From Actinoplanes oblitus (GTDB lineage: Bacteria > Actinomycetota > Actinomycetes > Mycobacteriales > Micromonosporaceae), in the NCBI RefSeq assembly GCF_030252345.1, contig NZ_CP126980.1, forward strand, positions 3,983,501 through 4,047,500: 64,000 nucleotides of DNA, read 5' to 3'. The position numbers and the translations under genes were made by a program. Under the pieces are notes generated by a model. It saw nothing but the letters and a program-made list of their open reading frames with translations. It was not told the origin of the DNA and ran no database searches. Positions 61,319 to 64,000 of this stretch are shown here, one piece after another; within the stretch, counting starts at the first letter, position 1; every line of letters begins with the position of its first letter.

Positions 61319-62091
61319 ATTTGATCAGTGTGCAGGTGGCTGACGTCTCCAGCGCCTGGCTGTCGGCCGCGCGGCGGTTGCACGATGAGCCGCGCCGTAA
61401 AGCGATTCACACCGTGGTGCAGATCGTCGATCCGGTGGCGGAAAACCCCGCGGTGCGTGAGGCGATGGACCTGTTGCTGGCCGAGCAGGATCTGCAGTGT
61501 GTCGAGACGGTCGCGAACACGATCTTCCCGGAGGCGTTTGCGAACGACAGCCGCGACCACGCGGAACTGGTGGACCGCTATGTCAAGATCTATCCGTTGC
61601 TGCGGAAACGGTTCGGCAAGAACGGCCGGGGCACCTACTTCGGCCGGCTGATCCAGTACCCGACGGGCAAGGAGCCGTTTGATCAGATCGGTGCGGTGAT
61701 CGACCGGATTCTGATCGAGCGCAACGGCGGCAATCCCAAGCACGCCCGGTATGAGGCGACCGTGTCCGTTGCTGAGGACGCGACTAGCGTGCCGATCTAC
61801 GTTCCGGGCAGGGACAACAGCCCGATGGCGTTTCCCTGCCTGAGCCACTGCTCATTCCAGACCGATCCTGACGGGCTGGTCCATCTGCTCGCCACCTACC
61901 GTAGCCAGTACTTGGTCCAGCGCGGCTACGGTAACTACCTCGGGCTCGGCCGGCTCCTCGCGCACGTTGCCCGGCAGACCGGCTTGCGGGTGGGGCATCT
62001 GACCGTGGTGGCGGGCGTGGCGCATCTGGAGCCGCCGATCCTGCCGGTGCGGGCGATGCTAGGCCGGTTCGCTGATCTGATGACGCCGTAG
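61315..62091 (+). CDS. Thymidylate-synthase-fold protein
   Basis: The 258-aa product has TS-superfamily hallmarks in order: 'RLIQYP' near residue 110, the cysteine loop 'MAFPCLSHCSFQTD' (nucleophile Cys candidate), and 'YRSQYLVQRGYGNYLGLGRL' then 'LAHVARQTGLRVGHLTVVAG' and 'VAHLE'. The Arg-Ser that bind phosphate are kept, and Asn aligns with the residue that selects uracil in ThyA. I infer a dUMP-type methyltransferase or hydroxymethylase rather than the housekeeping enzyme, since it is diverged and coupled (GTGA) to XRE/ImmA genes. Deoxynucleotide hydroxymethylation would feed the two bracketing modification-like proteins. Confidence 0.7.
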   Translation: MNLISVQVADVSSAWLSAARRLHDEPRRKAIHTVVQIVDPVAENPAVREAMDLLLAEQDLQCVETVANTIFPEAFANDSRDHAELVDRYVKIYPLLRKRFGKNGRGTYFGRLIQYPTGKEPFDQIGAVIDRILIERNGGNPKHARYEATVSVAEDATSVPIYVPGRDNSPMAFPCLSHCSFQTDPDGLVHLLATYRSQYLVQRGYGNYLGLGRLLAHVARQTGLRVGHLTVVAGVAHLEPPILPVRAMLGRFADLMTP

Positions 62092-62107
62092 AGGCTGCCC
62101 GGCCAGC

Positions 62108-62362
62108 TCAGTATGGCTGGGTGGGTTGAGCGGCCAGGATGGTGGTGACGGCCGGGTTGTCCAGCGCGGCGAGGCATTCGTCGGCGTAGGCGGAGAACCC
62201 GGTCAGGGTGGCAGCCAGCCGCGGGTCGCTCAGGTCGATGTGGCTGCTGTCGACGTGCAAGTCCCGGTGGATACGCGCGCCGAGCCGGTCGAGGGCGGTC
62301 GCCAGGACGGTAACCGCGTCGGCGTACGCGGTGTCGGTGCTGGTCGGCGGGTGTGAAGACAT
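62108..62362 (-). CDS. Small hypothetical protein downstream of paralog 2
   Basis: The 84-aa product is helical: 'ADAVTVLATALDRLGARIHR' and 'LAATLTGFSAYADECLAALD'. AGGAGA lies six bases before the ATG. It begins 35 bases after the stop of paralog 2 on the same strand, so the two are probably one operon. No family recognised. Confidence 0.65.
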   Translation of the reverse strand: MSSHPPTSTDTAYADAVTVLATALDRLGARIHRDLHVDSSHIDLSDPRLAATLTGFSAYADECLAALDNPAVTTILAAQPTQPY

Positions 62363-62397
62363 CGGGTTCTCCTGGTGCTGGTCGGGCGAAGGTGTGA

Positions 62398-63441
62398 TCA
62401 TGCCGGATTCGGTGGTGCCGCGGCGAGCCGGTCGTTGATGGCCCACTTCGGGGGAAACCACGCCGTGACTGGTGCGGTGTCCTGCCGGAAATGCTGCTTG
62501 ATCTGGGTGCGGCCGCTGATCCCGGCGATGTCGGGGTGGGCCAGCCGGGCGTACTTGTCGACCTCGCAGAACAGGTTCTGGCAGTCGATCAGGTGCAGAC
62601 GACGTCCCCCCAAGGTGGGAAACGACAGATTCAGGCGCGCGAAATGCTCTTCCTGGGTGTCGGTCACGTAGCGGATGATGTCGGTCTCGATCCCGTGGGC
62701 TTGGGGGCCGAAGCACTTGCGGATGCCGTCACGGGCGCCGGGGCCGGCGACGACGTATTCCATCTCGTCGAAGGCGAGTTCGGCGGTGTAGTTCAGGTCG
62801 ATGGCGAACTGGTAGGCGAGGAAGTTGCCCAAGGTCGGGAACGTGCGCAGCAGGGTGAACACTTCGCGCAGGCTTGCCGCCTCGGCGATTCGGGCCGGCG
62901 CGGACGCGGCCATCATCATCTCGAGCAGCCGTAGATGGTTGCGGTGTTTACGAATCTCGCCTAGCTGGGGCGGCGGGATCACGTAGGCGGCGGAGTACAG
63001 CCGCTGTCCGCCGGTCATCGCCGCGCTCAGCACGCTGTCGTAGCGGTCGAACCGGTAGTCGTGCCACGACGGCGTGCCGATCGCCGCGGTCAGCAGCTGC
63101 CAGGTCGAGGAGCGGTTGAACAGTTTGAACAGCATTGTGCGGAAGAAGACTTCGTCCCAGTCCTGATCGCCGCGATAGATGACGTCGCGGATCAGGTGCT
63201 GGCTGACCCGGTCGGCTGCCCGGTAGCAGTTGGTGAACCGGTACTGGCTCAGGATCGGGTCGTGGGTCCAGGGGCGTGGGATGCCGTGCAGGCGGGCGAG
63301 GTACATCTGTTGCCGGGCGGCGGCGAAACGCCAGTAGGTGTCGAACACCGCAGTGGGTTTCAGGTGGCGGCCTGCTATCAGCGTTGTGGTGCGGGCGGCT
63401 TCCAGATGAGGTTCCACCTGGGCGGCTACCGCAACAGTCAT
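62398..63441 (-). CDS. aGPT-pyrophosphorylase / 5-hmdU DNA kinase helical-domain protein, paralog 2
   Basis: The 347-aa product parallels 53828-54871 throughout: 'FDTYWRFAAARQQMYLARLH', 'RPWTHDPILSQYRFTNCYRA', 'ADRVSQHLIRDVIYRGDQ', 'LLRTFPTLGNFLAYQFAIDL', 'AGPGARDGIRKCFGPQ', 'LIDCQNLFCEVDKYARL', 'FPPKWAIND'. The extra N-terminal 25 residues are variable. ATG 63441 lies at the edge of the 26-bp palindrome and has no ribosome binding site, so it may be translated from a leaderless transcript. The two copies differ enough to suggest distinct roles. Confidence 0.75.
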   Translation of the reverse strand: MTVAVAAQVEPHLEAARTTTLIAGRHLKPTAVFDTYWRFAAARQQMYLARLHGIPRPWTHDPILSQYRFTNCYRAADRVSQHLIRDVIYRGDQDWDEVFFRTMLFKLFNRSSTWQLLTAAIGTPSWHDYRFDRYDSVLSAAMTGGQRLYSAAYVIPPPQLGEIRKHRNHLRLLEMMMAASAPARIAEAASLREVFTLLRTFPTLGNFLAYQFAIDLNYTAELAFDEMEYVVAGPGARDGIRKCFGPQAHGIETDIIRYVTDTQEEHFARLNLSFPTLGGRRLHLIDCQNLFCEVDKYARLAHPDIAGISGRTQIKQHFRQDTAPVTAWFPPKWAINDRLAAAPPNPA

Positions 63442-63465
63442 GTATCTAATATATATTAGATACAT
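63440..63465. promoter_or_regulatory. Perfect 26-bp AT-rich palindrome, likely operator
   Basis: The half-site ATGTATCTAATAT is followed directly by its exact complement. It is only about 20% GC in a GC-rich region and lies between the divergent starts of paralog 2 (63441) and the small gene at 63490. It covers the start codon of paralog 2 and probably both -10 boxes. Binding by the small, possibly ribbon-helix-helix protein or the operon XRE protein is inferred. Confidence 0.75.
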
Positions 63466-63489
63466 ACTGCGATCCAGAGGGGCTGCGCG

Positions 63490-63786
63490 TTGGGTCTGCT
63501 GAAAGATTCGGACCGCCGGACGACCTCCGTGCAGTGGCCCGACGAAGTCGACGCCCACCTCGACCTGCTGGTGCGCCTGGCCGCCGGTGAGGGCATCCTG
63601 ATCAGTCGCGCGCAGATGCTCTCCGCTCTGGTGGCTGACGCGAACCTCGACAAGAACGTGGTCGCGACGATCGCCCGCCGCTACCTGAGCAATCTCAACG
63701 AGGGAGACTTGGCCCGCACCGCCCCACCGGAGCAACACCTGCCCGTGGTCCGGCACCGGGGACGTCAGCGCGCCCGGCCTGCATGA
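63490..63786 (+). CDS. Small regulator-like protein, possibly ribbon-helix-helix
   Basis: The 98-aa product starts 'MGLLKDSDRRTTSVQWPDEV' and continues 'DAHLDLLVRLAAGEGILISR' and 'AQMLSALVADANLDKNVVAT'. A short strand followed by two helices is consistent with a ribbon-helix-helix DNA binder, but the match is weak. TTG 63490 has GAGGGG seven bases upstream. It begins 25 bases from the palindrome, so it may autoregulate itself and paralog 2. Confidence 0.6.
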   Translation: MGLLKDSDRRTTSVQWPDEVDAHLDLLVRLAAGEGILISRAQMLSALVADANLDKNVVATIARRYLSNLNEGDLARTAPPEQHLPVVRHRGRQRARPA

Positions 63787-63796
63787 CCGCCGGTGT

Positions 63797-64000
63797 CTAC
63801 CGGATGGCGCCGACTCGCATGGCAAGGCTGCGCAGGCCCGCCGGTGTCACCGTCGGCGCGTACAACATGCGGGTGATCAGCTCATGCGACGACGGGCGCC
63901 GCAACTCTTGCGGTGCCTGACTTTCGGCGGCCTGCAGTGCTTGTGACGCCCGATCGTGGCGGCCGTGCTGCTCCCAGGTTCGGGCGGTGTCGATGTAGTA
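63797..64000 (-). CDS. C-terminus of a regulator-like protein, cut by the window edge
   Basis: The minus-strand frame that ends at 63797 stays open to the edge and encodes 'YYIDTARTWEQHGRHDRASQ', 'ALQAAESQAPQELRRPSSHE' and 'LITRMLYAP'. This resembles the TPR-rich C-terminus of actinobacterial XRE regulators. At least 67 residues are visible. The N-terminus lies outside the window. Confidence 0.6.
   Translation of the reverse strand, partial: YYIDTARTWEQHGRHDRASQALQAAESQAPQELRRPSSHELITRMLYAPTVTPAGLRSLAMRVGAIR

Noticed and set aside
1..64000. Search by eye for tRNA genes as integration sites for the recombinase or integrase remnants
   Set aside because: No sequence with a convincing TpsiC-arm and acceptor pairing was found. 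A covariance search would be needed to exclude one.

Overview
The window is chromosomal DNA from a high-GC actinobacterium. Strong G/C bias at third codon positions, frequent GTG/TTG starts, GTGA/ATGA gene overlaps, a WXG/SseB/YbaB secretion-type locus, TY-Chap and DUF6301-like genes, and NarL-type two-component pairs suggest a filamentous member of the Micromonosporaceae (Actinoplanes-like). The genus is an inference from gene content only. No rRNA, tRNA or CRISPR array was recognised.

Layout. 0-10.9 kb: a mixed region with a broken ISAs1 transposase, a LysR/VOC divergent pair, a TetR fragment next to a class A flavin monooxygenase, an LRV-repeat protein, a Phd-like protein, small hypotheticals, an endonuclease VII-type HNH nuclease, ISL3 ends and a badly decayed DDE transposase. 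10.9-14.7 kb: core-like genes (GAF/ATPase regulator, nhaA, GCS2 ligase). 15.0-25.8 kb: a type VII secretion-linked toxin locus (YbaB-like, SMI1/KNR4, SseB, WXG100 proteins and a 1522-aa polymorphic toxin ending in a PD-(D/E)XK nuclease), followed by a duplicated DUF6301-like/TY-Chap immunity or chaperone array that a hybrid insertion sequence interrupts. 25.8-28.4 kb: nested mobile elements (IS110 fragment, IS630 unit carrying an ASCH gene, interrupted permease). 28.4-43.9 kb: GPP34, XRE, a MacB-like ABC transporter with its divergent two-component system, a pentapeptide-repeat protein, a second two-component system with a small secreted protein, and an orphan soluble kinase. 44-53.4 kb: accessory DNA with an intact IS701 element, an HxlR/SDR pair, a large serine recombinase with a broken start, decayed genes and an ISL3 relic.

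53.4-63.8 kb is the most interesting part. Two 347-aa paralogs resembling the alpha-glutamyl/putrescinyl-thymine pyrophosphorylase and 5-hmdU DNA kinase helical superfamily bracket the region. Between them lie a 952-aa membrane protein, a MazG-type NTP pyrophosphohydrolase with an extra C-terminal domain, and a tightly coupled operon of acyl carrier protein, XRE regulator, ImmA/IrrE protease and a thymidylate-synthase-fold protein. A perfect 26-bp AT-rich palindrome separates the second paralog from a small, divergent, possibly ribbon-helix-helix gene. I infer a chromosomally encoded system for modified deoxyuridine/thymidine, either DNA hypermodification or nucleotide-based defence. The acyl carrier protein may supply a group to be transferred.

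Reading frames were judged from the sequence alone. Start sites are chosen from Shine-Dalgarno spacing and overlap with the preceding gene. Family names are recognised from motifs, without any database search.
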